64,000 bases of DNA from Symbiodinium microadriaticum (taxonomy: Eukaryota; Sar; Dinophyceae; Suessiales; Symbiodiniaceae), in contig LSRX01001379.1 in NCBI GenBank assembly GCA_001939145.1, forward strand, positions 37,944 through 101,943. The letters run 5' to 3'. A program made the translations under genes and the position numbers. The notes under the pieces were generated by a model that searched no databases, was not told the origin of the DNA, and was given only the letters and a program-made list of their open reading frames with translations. This document shows positions 50,057-59,100 of this stretch, piece by piece. The stretch's first letter is position 1, and every line of letters begins with the position of its first letter.

Positions 50057-51003
50057 CTGTCCCAAAACCACGGTTTCAGGCTTAGGGTTTAAGGTAAAAC
50101 CCTACTTGGACCCTAATAAACTTGAGCATACTGCCAATAACATCAAATGCTGGAAAGGTAGGTCCTGTAGGGTCCAGGTACACCCCAACGCATCAGTCGT
50201 TTCTATGCGCTGGAATGGTGGAGGCTCCGTATTCCGGCGCTACTTCGAATGTTACTGTCCTGTTGGGGGGGACCTAGAAAGGGACCCTACTTTGGAGAAC
50301 TACCCACAGGTTGAAGTCCGCTTGCAAGTTCGGGACTCTTCGCAGCGGTCGCTGAACCCTATTTAAGCCAGAGTTCCCCAGCCGCGGAGAGCCCGACAGC
50401 CACAGCCCAGAAACAACTCCCTAAACCCTAAACCCTAAACCGGCACCCGAAGAAACCCTCCAGCCCCTAGCCAAAACGTGTCGACGAAGCACGAGACGCT
50501 CTAAACTAAGGTCTCAGTAGTTAGACCATGCATCCCCTTACAGCCCCCATTATAGCTATACTTTCATGCACCCCCCAAACCCTACTTTAAGTATCAACGC
50601 CCCTATATTACATGTTTCCCAGTAGCCCTCCACCTGCTCAACAAGCCTTAAACTCAAAAATCTCGAAAGCCCGGAACCCCCAAACTCGAAAACTCTGCAA
50701 GCCCGGGACAACAAAACTTAAACCCCAACTCTAAGGATCTCTCGCTCTCTAACTTAAATCCTAAACTCGATAAGGATCTCTAACTTAAGCCCCATAAAAT
50801 GCTAGAAGCCACATATGGAGGCCTTAAATATACCATAACTATAGCAAGGGAGCCTCAAGGACAATACTACTCATTCCGACGCTTGTCCTAGTACCATACA
50901 GTACCCACTTCGCAACACTTGCAGGATCAAGGGAACCCTTTTAACATTAAGGCTTCAGGCTTACCTTAAAACCCCAAACCGTGAGCCCCGGACCCCGTCC
51001 CAC
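50057..51003. other. No confident gene
   Basis: A plus frame of 114 codons (50022-50366) has no recognised motif. A degenerate MITE-like stretch (CTAAGGTCTCAGTAGTTAGA ... ACCCCCCAAACCCTAC) lies at 50505-50595. The rest is C-rich and A+T-mixed without clear structure. Confidence 0.4.
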
Positions 51004-51064
51004 CTGTTGCAATTCCGGCACCTCCTTCACCGCCTGGTCGATCCTTGTCGCCGCGAGATTCAAG
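51004..51064 (-). CDS. Probable exon with TTTAG acceptor
   Basis: The minus strand after CGGGTTTAG reads LNLAATRIDQAVKEVPELQQ, then the donor CAG|GTGGGA. It is amphipathic. The acceptor is one telomere-like unit. Confidence 0.55.
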
Positions 51065-51570
51065 CTAAACCCGTTACCCTTAGGGCTCAAGGGTTTAGGG
51101 CTTTTTGGATGAAAGGGTTTAAGGGATTAAGGGTTTAGTGTGTTTGGATTGTTTTGGTTTTAGGTTTCCGTGTTGAGGGTGTAGGGAAGAGTTAGATTGA
51201 CAAGAAACCCCAAACCCTAAACACGACTGAACGACCCCAAAACAGGGTGCCTGCCACCATGCGTATATCTACTCATGAGTCTTCAAACACACATTGAAGT
51301 TCGTAAACATTTCCTGGACCTGCAGTAGTATTGCAGTTTTTGGATTAGGGATGTTTGTTCTGGCTTTATGGCCCACAGTTTACCCCTGCAGAAACTGGAC
51401 ACCAAACTTTGAAGTAACCAGGGAGGGAAACAGAAATTTTCATCTCAGAACGATTCCTTTAACGAACAGGTCTAAAAAAAAACATTCAAATATAGTGCTG
51501 CAGAACCCAGCACAAGACAAGCCTCAAGCCAAGCGCATCCCTTCCCTCTTAGGCTCCCAGGGGCACTGAC

Positions 51571-51892
51571 CTTGCTCCTTCGGTTTGGCTTGATGCCACC
51601 CTTCCGCGCAGTACTTGCTGGTAAGCCGAAGAATCTCGATAGACAGTCAATGTTTAGTGCGAATCGCGTGTCACGAAGTTCTGTGGCGAAGTTCTTTCGA
51701 AGCCAGCTGTTTTCCAAGGGCCCCGGTGTCGACGTCTCTGAAACTTTCGGCTGGGTGAACCGCCCTGCCAAGTCAGAAGCAAGAGGCCCCTCATCACGAT
51801 GTCGTGTTGACCCGGTGCTGCTCTCGTATGCAGCTGACAGCTCGAATTTCCCAGCTCCCTTACTCATTCGACGGTGCTGTTGATGTTCACCG
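51571..51892 (-). CDS. Probable exon, basic/serine-rich protein
   Basis: After GGGTTTAG the minus strand is open for about 107 codons: GEHQQHRRMSKGAGKFELSA, then ESSTGSTRHRDEGPLASDLA, GRFTQPKVSETSTPGPLENS, WLRKNFATELRDTRFALNID and CLSRFFGLPASTARKGGIKP. The donor AAG|GTCAGT lies at 51570. An overlapping plus frame is open over the same stretch, but splice signals favour the minus strand. No family recognised. Confidence 0.55.
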
Positions 51893-51965
51893 GACCTCCT
51901 AAACCCTAAACCCTAAACCCCAAAACCCTTAAACCCTAAACCCTAAACCCTAAACCCCTAAACCC
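51893..51965 (-). repeat. Telomere-like array that may be a whole intron
   Basis: About 73 bp of TTTAGGG-type units on the minus strand between a possible first exon (51966-52041) and the 51571-51892 exon. It contains only units such as GTTTAGGGG, TTTAGGG and TTTAAGGG. Confidence 0.6.
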
Positions 51966-52041
51966 CTGCTGTGCAGCAGTGATGGCCCCCACGCGCAGCC
52001 CCGACTTTGGAGCTCGACTTCGGAGTCTCGGAGGGATCCAT
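51966..52041 (-). CDS. Possible first exon of a minus-strand gene
   Basis: The minus strand from the complement of 52041 reads MDPSETPKSSSKVGAARGGH, then HCCTAG, up to |GTTTAGGGG. Ser/Lys-rich. Splice phase with the next exon is not resolved, so the pairing is tentative. Confidence 0.35.
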
Positions 52042-52173
52042 ACTTAGGGTCTTGAACAACAACGTCTACAATTAGGGCTCTCTATATGTTGGGCTGCGGG
52101 CGCCATCCGTCCAACAGCAGTGGGTTGCAGCCCACCCTGTGGTTGCGGCAGCCCGAACAAAGCCGGCTGGGGG

Positions 52174-52485
52174 NNNNNNNNNNNNNNNNNNNNNNNNNNN
52201 NNNNNNNNNNNNNNNNNNNNNNNNNNNNNNNNNNNNNNNNNNNNNNNNNNNNNNNNNNNNNNNNNNNNNNNNNNNNNNNNNNNNNNNNNNNNNNNNNNNN
52301 NNNNNNNNNNNNNNNNNNNNNNNNNNNNNNNNNNNNNNNNNNNNNNNNNNNNNNNNNNNNNNNNNNNNNNNNNNNNNNNNNNNNNNNNNNNNNNNNNNNN
52401 NNNNNNNNNNNNNNNNNNNNNNNNNNNNNNNNNNNNNNNNNNNNNNNNNNNNNNNNNNNNNNNNNNNNNNNNNNNNNNNNNNNNN
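52174..52485. other. Assembly gap, 312 N
   Basis: Run of N. The right edge opens directly into perfect TTTAGGG units. Confidence 0.99.
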
Positions 52486-52560
52486 CGGGTTTAGGGTTTA
52501 GGGTTTAGGGTTTAGGGTTTAGGGTTTAGGGTTTAGGGTTTAGGGTTTAGGGTTTAGGGG
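52486..52560 (+). repeat. Perfect telomere-like array, about ten TTTAGGG units
   Basis: It starts at the gap edge, so its true length is unknown. Confidence 0.97.
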
Positions 52561-52800
52561 GATTCCATTAGGATTCTACAGGGGTTCTAGAAGGGTTCTG
52601 CAATGAGTCTACAAGGGTTCTAGAAGGATGCTATAAAGGTTCTGCAAGGCTTCTACATGGGCTCTAGGTCTAAAGTTTCTAAAGTGGGAGCTAGGATTAG
52701 GGGGACCCTTGGGGATATAGACCCTCTCAATAAGGCCCCTTCAAGAGAGCCACAAGTAGGGTTCAGAAGGGTCCCCTTTAAGGGGTCTCCCTCATACTAC
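52561..52800. repeat. Degenerate GGGTTCTAGAAGG-type tandem repeat
   Basis: Phrases such as GGGTTCTAGAAGGGTTCTGC and GGTTCTGCAAGGCTTCTACA recur about six times with a period of roughly 15-20 bp. The downstream phrase ATTAGGGGGACCCTTGGG...CTCTCAATAAGG recurs at 55899-55943. Confidence 0.7.
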
Positions 52801-53029
52801 CCAGGATAAAGGGCCTTTAACAAAATTGTATATGGGATGGAATTTGGGCTTGAGGGTTCCGGCTCCGAGGGGTCGTGCTGGTTTGGGCTTCAGGGCTCCT
52901 CTGTAAGGGGGGTTTAGGGTTTAGGGTTTACAAGGGTTTAAGGTTTATAAGGGTTAAGGGTTTAGGGTTTAGGGTTCAGGGCTTCATTTGGGGCCCTGAA
53001 GCCCTAAACCCCATAAAAACCTACACCTC

Positions 53030-53283
53030 AGACCCTAAACTCTAAACCCTAAACGTTAAACCCTAAACTCTGAAGCCCCAAACCTCACCAACTCAAAACC
53101 TTAAAGCCTCAAGGCCTAAACTCCACACGCTAGACCTCAAACCCTAAATTCAAAAAAGACCCTAAACCCTAATTAAACCCTAAACCGTAAACCCTAAACC
53201 CTAAACCCTGAACCTTAGCCTAAACCCTAACTAACCCCTAAACCCTAAACCCTAAACCCTAAATTCAAAAGAAAGACCCTAAA
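53030..53283 (-). repeat. Telomere-like array, CCCTAAA, degenerate
   Basis: CCCTAAA, CTCTAAA, CCCTAATTAAA and a duplicated AAATTCAAAA...GACCCTAAA phrase. Confidence 0.9.
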
Positions 53284-53285
53284 AC

Positions 53286-53357
53286 CGTCTCCTCCGGCTC
53301 CGCGGGAGGGTCCATGAGCTTCTCAGCCAGCTTCCTCTCCAGCTGCGCGACGCGCTC
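53286..53357 (-). CDS. Probable coiled-coil exon, splice sites in repeats
   Basis: The minus strand reads RERVAQLERKLAEKLMDPPA, then EPEET|GTTTTAGGG. A clear heptad pattern, one of the most convincing short exons. The donor GT belongs to a telomere-like unit; the acceptor is probably GTGTCAG|GGAGC. Confidence 0.6.
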
Positions 53358-53389
53358 CCTGACACTCGCGAGGATTCGGGGTTCGTGTA

Positions 53390-53455
53390 GGGTTCAGGAT
53401 TAAGGGTTTTAGGGTTTAGAGGCTTGGGGGTTTAGGGTTTAGGGCTTAGGGGAAC
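53390..53455 (+). repeat. Telomere-like array, TTTAGGG sense
   Basis: Imperfect units following the 53286-53357 island. Confidence 0.9.
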
Positions 53456-53563
53456 GATTCTTTGTGGTGTAGACGGTTGTTACACGGTTTGCGGTTAGGC
53501 TGTTCTGGTTAGGGTGTGACGGTTAAGGCTAGTTAAAGCTTATGGTGCTTGTCAAGGTCGTTT

Positions 53564-53670
53564 AGTATAGGGGCCTGAATAAATAGAATAGGGTTTTGGG
53601 CTCCTTTACAGTATACTTCTAATAAGGAACCCTAAGGAATAACATTGGGAATTATTCAGGCTTCTATAGT
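53564..53670 (+). mobile_element. MITE family A copy with clear inverted repeats
   Basis: AGTATAGGGGCCTGAATAA at the left pairs with the complement of ACTATAGAAGCCTGAATAA at the right, 16 of 19 positions. The interior has the family core. Confidence 0.8.
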
Positions 53671-53752
53671 AGCACTTCAGTTAGAGCCGATGGTGCTGTC
53701 TAGTCTATAGGACTGGGGGGCTGGAGGGCTTAACATAGGGTCTGTATAATTA

Positions 53753-53838
53753 CTAGAAGGGCCTGAACAATTACCAACATTCTTTTGGGGGTTCCTTGTT
53801 ATAGTTATAAGCTACAGTATAGTACACCCCAAACCCCT
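53753..53838 (-). mobile_element. MITE family A copy, reverse orientation
   Basis: ACTAGAAGGGCCTGAACAAT, TTTTGGGGGTTCCTTGTTAT and CAGTATAGTACACCCCAAAC are the reverse complement of the family core. It lies only about 80 bp from the previous copy. Confidence 0.7.
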
Positions 53839-53878
53839 ACTGCCTCCTACCAGAGCTCACGACAAGAAGAACCCAGAC

Positions 53879-54213
53879 GTGGCATCAGAACATCAGACAA
53901 TTGAGCAAAAGGCAAATGCCGACGCAGCCCTTGTCTTTTCCTCACAAGCCCCCGTTGGAGTTGGTCCAAAGCGTGGTCTGCATCCATGCAAGCTGGGCCT
54001 AGCGTGGGCAGGCAAACGCGAACGGCAGGCGAAACCCACCGCGTCCGTCGCCAGAACCAAATGTTTGCTGCGAAAAACGGTAGCAGGTAGCATATTCAGC
54101 ATTTGGGATCACTGCGTGCTCCGTGGTGGCCATCGAATTCCTGACCAAGAGCGCATGGTACGCCAACATGAAGGCACGCTCGAAAGTGACTCGGTGAACT
54201 TCGCAAATTGAAT
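53879..54213 (+). CDS. Possible exon region, unknown
   Basis: A plus frame reads GITACSVVAIEFLTKSAWYA, then NMKARSKVTR, ending at a G|GTGAAC donor-like site near 54197, after a possible acceptor GTAGCAG near 54086. Other frames in the region are equally long. Weak support. Confidence 0.25.
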
Positions 54214-54326
54214 GACGAAATCAACCCTAAACCCTAAACGACTCAAGTCGTCGCTGCGAAGACAAGCCCACAAGAAGACCTGCAAGGACAAACGGCGCAC
54301 ACTCGGCTGACCAACCTCATGCTTGG

Positions 54327-54398
54327 GGACCCTATACAATGGGAATTATGATATATTCCTTATTATGGGTAATGCAGGAATCATATCATTAACCGTAG
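54327..54398 (+). mobile_element. MITE family B, right half only
   Basis: GGGTAATGCAGGAATCATAT and CATTAACCGTAG match the right end of the 34905 copy. The left end is missing. Confidence 0.65.
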
Positions 54399-55015
54399 GG
54401 TTTGCGATTGAGGGGCGGGGACTAGCGTATCCTGCTCCCTAAACCGCTCTACAATGACCTTAAAATACAGAATTGCAAAACCTGCAAACCCCCTTAACAA
54501 AACAAATCCTAAAAGGATTCCTAAACCACCGCTAAACCCTAATCAAACTCTGAACTAAACCCCAAAACAAGCCCATGTTAAGCAGCCACACAATGGAAGC
54601 CTTGTAGAACCCTTGCTAACACTGTCAAGGAAGCCTTGCAAAGGCCTGGTCCGGGCTTCGCGAGAACACAAAAAGACGTGCACAGAAGCCCGGTGACTGG
54701 CACCATGCCTGCCGGCCTCTCAGACAGTTCCCAAAGAGTGGTAAGTGGTACGGAAGGACAAACCCTAAACCCGACCTGCTTATCGACACTTTCTTGGAGT
54801 GTGTGGAGTCACCACCACTTGCACGGCCGCTCGAAAGGACAAGAATATCCATCGCCCCCGCCCCGCCCAACCCTCCTGACTGGCCCGCAAACTTAAGACT
54901 TAAGCCCTAAAGCCCGAACTTTAGACCCCTAAGCCCTAAGCCCCTCAACCCCTAAACCTGAAACCCCAGCCCCTAAACCCTAAACTCAAACCCCTTCAAA
55001 GACTACCAAACCCAC
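54399..55015. other. No confident gene; C-rich telomere-like pieces
   Basis: Overlapping frames near 54625-54896 have no recognised motif. CCCTAAA-like units lie at 54900-54990. Confidence 0.4.
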
Positions 55016-55111
55016 CCTCCCCAAGCCGTAGCCGGTCTCCACCCAAGCCGCCTCAGGGCAGCCTCGCTGTCCTCCTGGCTGGCTCCGGCCGCAAGAGATG
55101 GGCTCCGCGAC
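55016..55111 (-). CDS. Probable 96-bp exon
   Basis: The minus strand between TTTTCAG and GG|GTGGGT is open in at least two frames. One reads SPSLAAGASQEDSEAALRRL, then GWRPATAWGG; another reads QPGGQRGCPEAAWVETGYGL. Good splice sites, frame undecided. Confidence 0.4.
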
Positions 55112-55377
55112 CTGAAAAGGGGCTGCGTCTAGGGTTCCTTTAAGGGTTTTGCTTTGTCGGTCCTTCCTTTTACGGATCTTTAAGGGCTCCTTGGTGGGGT
55201 ACTAGCAGGCTTAGCGTTCAGGGATTTATTGGAGGGTATGGGATTCATGGTTCCGGTAGTATTGTTTCATATGGCTGCTGGCTGCTTGTATACGTGCATC
55301 TTCTTATCTATAAGGGACCTATACAGACTGCTTGTTGTTCACGGTGACCCAAACCCCTTCATTCGACTAATATAATA

Positions 55378-55425
55378 CTATATTATATATATATATAATA
55401 TAATATAACCATTATAATGACGGTA
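55378..55425. repeat. TA-rich tract
   Basis: TATATA, TAATATAATATAA and similar, an A+T island in otherwise mixed sequence. Confidence 0.9.
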
Positions 55426-55813
55426 TATTGTTTTCTTGAAGGGTTTTCGGAATGGCTGGTTTATCGATAAGGAATCTCTGGGAGTTGCCCTTTAAACTAA
55501 GCGGCTGATACCTCTAGACTCTAGACACACTTGTGACTCTCAAGACCCCAGAACCCGGCTGGCAGCACAGCGCTGGGACCACTCTGGTTGCACGCTTTAG
55601 GGTTTAGGGATTAGGGTTTAGGGTTTCGCACTGAATAAACGAGCGATTGAAAAATACGACCATGCGAGAGACGTCAAAAGGCCCTCAAGGTACCATCTTC
55701 CGGGTGCTTGACGCGATCCCTAAACCCTAAACCCTAACGCGGATCCTACGGTTTAGGGTTTAGGGTTTAGGGCTTAGGGTTTAGGATGGACTAAAGGGCC
55801 TATCCTAAACCCA

Positions 55814-56039
55814 TGCGATCAGGGTTTAGAGGTGTAGGCCCTCGAAGTACCCTCCTAGAACCCTTGCAGAACCCTTGTGGAAGCCCCCATGGCGGCAGGA
55901 TTAGGGGGACCCTTGGGCATAAAGACCCTCTCAATAAGGTCCCNTGCGATCAGGGTTTAGAGGTGTAGGCCCTCGAAGTACCCTCCTAGAACCCTTGCAG
56001 AACCCTTGTGGAAGCCCCCATGGCGGCAGGATTAGGGGG
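55814..56039 (+). repeat. 95-bp perfect direct duplication around one N
   Basis: 55814-55908 and 55945-56039 are identical, starting TGCGATCAGGGTTTAGAGG. The N at 55944 lies at the start of the second copy, again indicating an unmerged contig overlap. Confidence 0.9.
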
Positions 56040-56680
56040 CCACTGATACTCAAAAAAATTTGAGGTTTTAGCGGTTAGGGCGTGGGGTTTTAAGCTTTTC
56101 TGTGAATATTCGGGCAATGGGCTGGGGTCATAATTGCTTGCAGTCCAGGTATATAGCTCAGATAAGCCGTATTTTAAAGCTCACTTACAACTACCCAGAG
56201 CCTAAACCCTACTGTAAAGAAGAAGAACAAGCCGTACTGCCAGCCGCAGAACAAGGTTTAGAGCGCTAAACCCTATGACCTCAACCTTTATGCAGACCTC
56301 TGATCACGCACGCATCTTTAAAGATCTGTAGGTGAGGATCCGTGTGATCAGTCTTTAGCGCATGCAGATTAAGATCGTTGCTCTGTCATCAGTTGTTAAG
56401 GAGGATCGCCGTATCATTCTTCCATGGCCTGCATACCTGGATCCCTACTGCCTTAGGCACCCTCGTTAGAGCTACAGTGGAACATGTGTCGGTTAATCCC
56501 TTCGAGTTTTGCTACAAAAATCAGCATGAAACCTACCCTAAGAACACTTGATACTGAGACAGTGCTTACTCAGCTGGAGCCTGCAGGCCCAGAGAGCCCT
56601 ATCGCCGAATCTCCTTCCCCCTGCTGCTCCTGCTTTTATTCGGAACATTTTCCGGGCGCTGGCATGCAGGTAGTCCTGCA
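56040..56680. other. No recognisable gene
   Basis: A plus frame of 67 codons (56484-56687) has no motif and ends in CCCTAAA repeat. Otherwise featureless. Confidence 0.4.
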
Positions 56681-56713
56681 CCCCTAAACCCTAAACCCTA
56701 AACCCTAAACCCA
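56681..56713 (-). repeat. Short CCCTAAA array
   Basis: Four units. Confidence 0.95.
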
Positions 56714-56894
56714 CTGTAAGCTGGGTCTCTGAAGTTACTATAGGAACCTGATTGAGGAGTCTCTATGCAAGGTTCTTAACATGAACCCCGAATATATTTG
56801 GGGTTCTAGGGCCAGGGCTTCTTAACCAGGCTCCTACATTATCCAAAGCTCTCTTCCAGCTGCACTTCGGCGGAACGCCCATGGGAAACCAGTC

Positions 56895-56973
56895 AGGGCT
56901 TAGGGTTTAGGGTTTAGGGTTTAGGGTTTAGGGCTTAGGGTTTAGGGCTTAGGGTTTAGGGTTTAGGGTTTAG
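56895..56973 (+). repeat. Telomere-like array, TTTAGGG/GCTTAGGG
   Basis: About eleven units, nearly all TTTAGGG or CTTAGGG. Confidence 0.95.
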
Positions 56974-57050
56974 GTCAGGGCCGCCTCCAGAAGGCTTGCG
57001 ATGGCCACAAGGCCGCACAGATCTTGAAGATTCCTCTGCGTCACCGCATG
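56970..57050 (-). CDS. Probable terminal exon, hydrophobic helix
   Basis: The minus strand reads IMWIHAVTQRNLQDLCGLVA, then IASLLEAALT and TAA, the stop codon being formed at the edge of the repeat. A possible acceptor is GTGACGCAG|AGG. Confidence 0.5.
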   Translation of the reverse strand, partial: HAVTQRNLQDLCGLVAIASLLEAALT

Positions 57051-57235
57051 AATCCACATGATTCCTTTCGGCCTATGCCTGTTTAAAAAAACAACCAAGC
57101 CCCATAAAACACTCCTCCAGGAAGCTATTCTAACTTGAGCCCCCTGGTTCAGGGACCCAAACCCTAAACCCTAAAGCCCAAACCCCAAAGCCCAAACCCA
57201 AAACCCTGATTAAACCCTGAACCCCAAACCCCAAC

Positions 57236-57355
57236 CCCTAAATCAGCGGCCAAGTTGCCGTGAACCCAGATCGACCGGGCCGCGGACGAAGGACGCCGCG
57301 TCGCCTGCGAGGCTCAGACGAGACCCAAACAGCCGAAGAACGCAGCCTTCAAAGA
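57236..57355 (-). CDS. Possible exon, frame uncertain
   Basis: The minus strand is open in two frames: LFEGCVLRLFGSRLSLAGDA ... GPVDLGSRQLGR and TGA, or ASQATRRPSSAARSIWVHGN. The second has the WVH pattern also seen as WIH in the island at 56970-57050. Confidence 0.35.
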
Positions 57356-57360
57356 GGTAT

Positions 57361-57475
57361 TACTTGGAGGTTCATGGGTAGCTAATAAATGGGGTCATAA
57401 TTCGGGTAACTATACTTATAAGCTATATTGGGGGACTTAGAACCCCACTTATAACTACCCATGAACCTCCAAGTA
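57361..57475. mobile_element. MITE family C, intact copy with perfect 21-bp inverted repeats
   Basis: ACTTGGAGGTTCATGGGTAG (plus one leading T) at 57361-57381 is exactly complementary to 57455-57475. The arms continue to pair imperfectly inward (GGGGTCATAA with CTTAGAACCCC). 115 bp, no coding capacity. The best-preserved element in the window. Confidence 0.92.
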
Positions 57476-58190
57476 GGGCGTAGGGAGCCTTTCTAGAGGG
57501 CTCCTTCAAAGAGTCCCTCTAAAGGGTTCCTTTCAAGGGTACTATATAAGGGCTATGAGGTTTTTAGTGTAGAGGCCGTCATTTATCAAAACGGGATTTG
57601 GGGGAGTCTTTATTCATGAGTCCTCAGTCGACGATCCCTTCACTTAGCAACATAGGGTTGGGGGTGCAGGGCTTTGGGTTTAGGGGTTCCGGCTTGTGAT
57701 TTAAGGCCTCTTCCAGTGTTTAGGAAATGTCGGGATTCAGTTTGTGTGCTGGCTTAGGTTTAGGGTTTAGGGTTTAGGGTTTAGGGTTTAAAAATTAATG
57801 TTCCTTATTGTCTAGCGCTTAAAGGGTTTATGGTTTGGGGTTTAGCAGTTGTTAAAACTTTTTGCGCATGCTGGGCTACAGCTTAGTGCAGTTACATTGG
57901 GCTCCCAGAAACATGCGATGGGCTCCTTACTCTAAGGCTTTTAGGTTTAGCGCGTGGGAGCTTAGGGTATACTTTTTGGCCATGTGCATGCAATTATCTT
58001 TGAGGGTTTACGGTGCAGGGCTTAGGGTTTAAGGTTTAAGGATTAGGGTTTGGCCATGTTCATGGAAGTATCTTCGAGCACAACGTCACTTCAATCATAT
58101 CTGCAGTCCAGCTCGGGTTTTGCCCGATACGGTGTCTGCATAATGCACAGCCGAACATGGCAGCCCCCACTACATCCTCTAATACTCTAG
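57476..58190. other. Spacer with telomere-like pieces, no gene seen
   Basis: TTTAGGG units lie at 57752-57792 and degenerate units at 57815-57850 and 57995-58055. No convincing frame. Confidence 0.45.
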
Positions 58191-58291
58191 ACCCTGAACC
58201 CTAGACTCTAAACCGTAAACCTTAAAACCCAAACCCTAAACCCTCAACCCTAAACCCTAAACCCTGAACCCTAAACCCTAAACCCTACTCT
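58191..58291 (-). repeat. Telomere-like array, CCCTAAA
   Basis: About thirteen units, mostly CCCTAAA with CCCTGAA and CCCTCAA. Confidence 0.95.
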
Positions 58292-58712
58292 AAGATGGAG
58301 GTCTGGCAAAATGGATGCGAGAATCCCGTGGCCGTCCCTCTATGATTATACGTGGGTTTAGGGTTTAGGGTGTAACCCTTGCAGTTGTTTGCGGTCGAGG
58401 GGTCTTGGGCCTGGGGACTGCAAAAGCCCTAGAGTTTAGAGTTCATGGCTCAGCGTTCTAGCACAACCTGCGTTTTTGAAGTGACCCTGTAACATCCATA
58501 CTTGGGTTTATAATCGGAACAGGGTTTTGGCAGTTAAATGAGGGTTTGAGGAGCCCTACGCCCAAACCATTCGCTAAAACCTCAGGGCCAAAAGCCTCAA
58601 ACCCAAAGCCATAAACCTGTATGTACACCCTCAACCCCAATAACTAAAGCCAAAGCTCAAAACCCGCGAAGCCTTAAACCCTAAACCAGCCCTCATACAA
58701 TCCCATTCCAGC

Positions 58713-58828
58713 TACTCCTTCGAGGATACATGGGGCTTAGTAGTTAGGGTGATAAATACTGTGACCATGCTGACAACTCGAATTAAGGTGGTTATAACCT
58801 TACTTACTAAGTCCCATTCGCCCCCAGG
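58713..58828. mobile_element. MITE family C, diverged copy
   Basis: CATGGGGCTTAGTAGTTAGG at the left and CTTACTAAGTCCCAT at the right preserve the family termini. The outermost bases are degraded. Confidence 0.55.
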
Positions 58829-58886
58829 TAAGGCCTCTATCTGATGCCCGACTCTGACTGTCAAGGCGACCACGGCAAACCGAAAT

Positions 58887-58975
58887 TTAGGGGCCTTAAT
58901 AATAAGATTAGAGTCTTGGGCTATATTCTTGATATAATATAATCTTGATACTACAGCTACAAGAAGGAACACCAT
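58887..58975 (+). mobile_element. MITE family A, diverged copy
   Basis: TAGGGGCCTTAATAATAAGA, then TTAGAGTCTTGGGC and CTACAAGAAGGAAC. The core is altered by ATAATATAATC insertions. Confidence 0.6.
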
Positions 58976-59100
58976 GGAAAGATGTTTGAACATGTTTCAA
59001 GCTTTTGCATACTTGCAGCTCTGCGGGCAGGAACTTCTACTGCGAGGAGGCCCGCAGAGCAAGAGTTTCACTGGAAATTGCGGCTGAAGCGAATGCTCTG

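Noticed and set aside
52086..52508. Frames spanning the 312-N gap
   Set aside because: They consist mainly of unknown residues.
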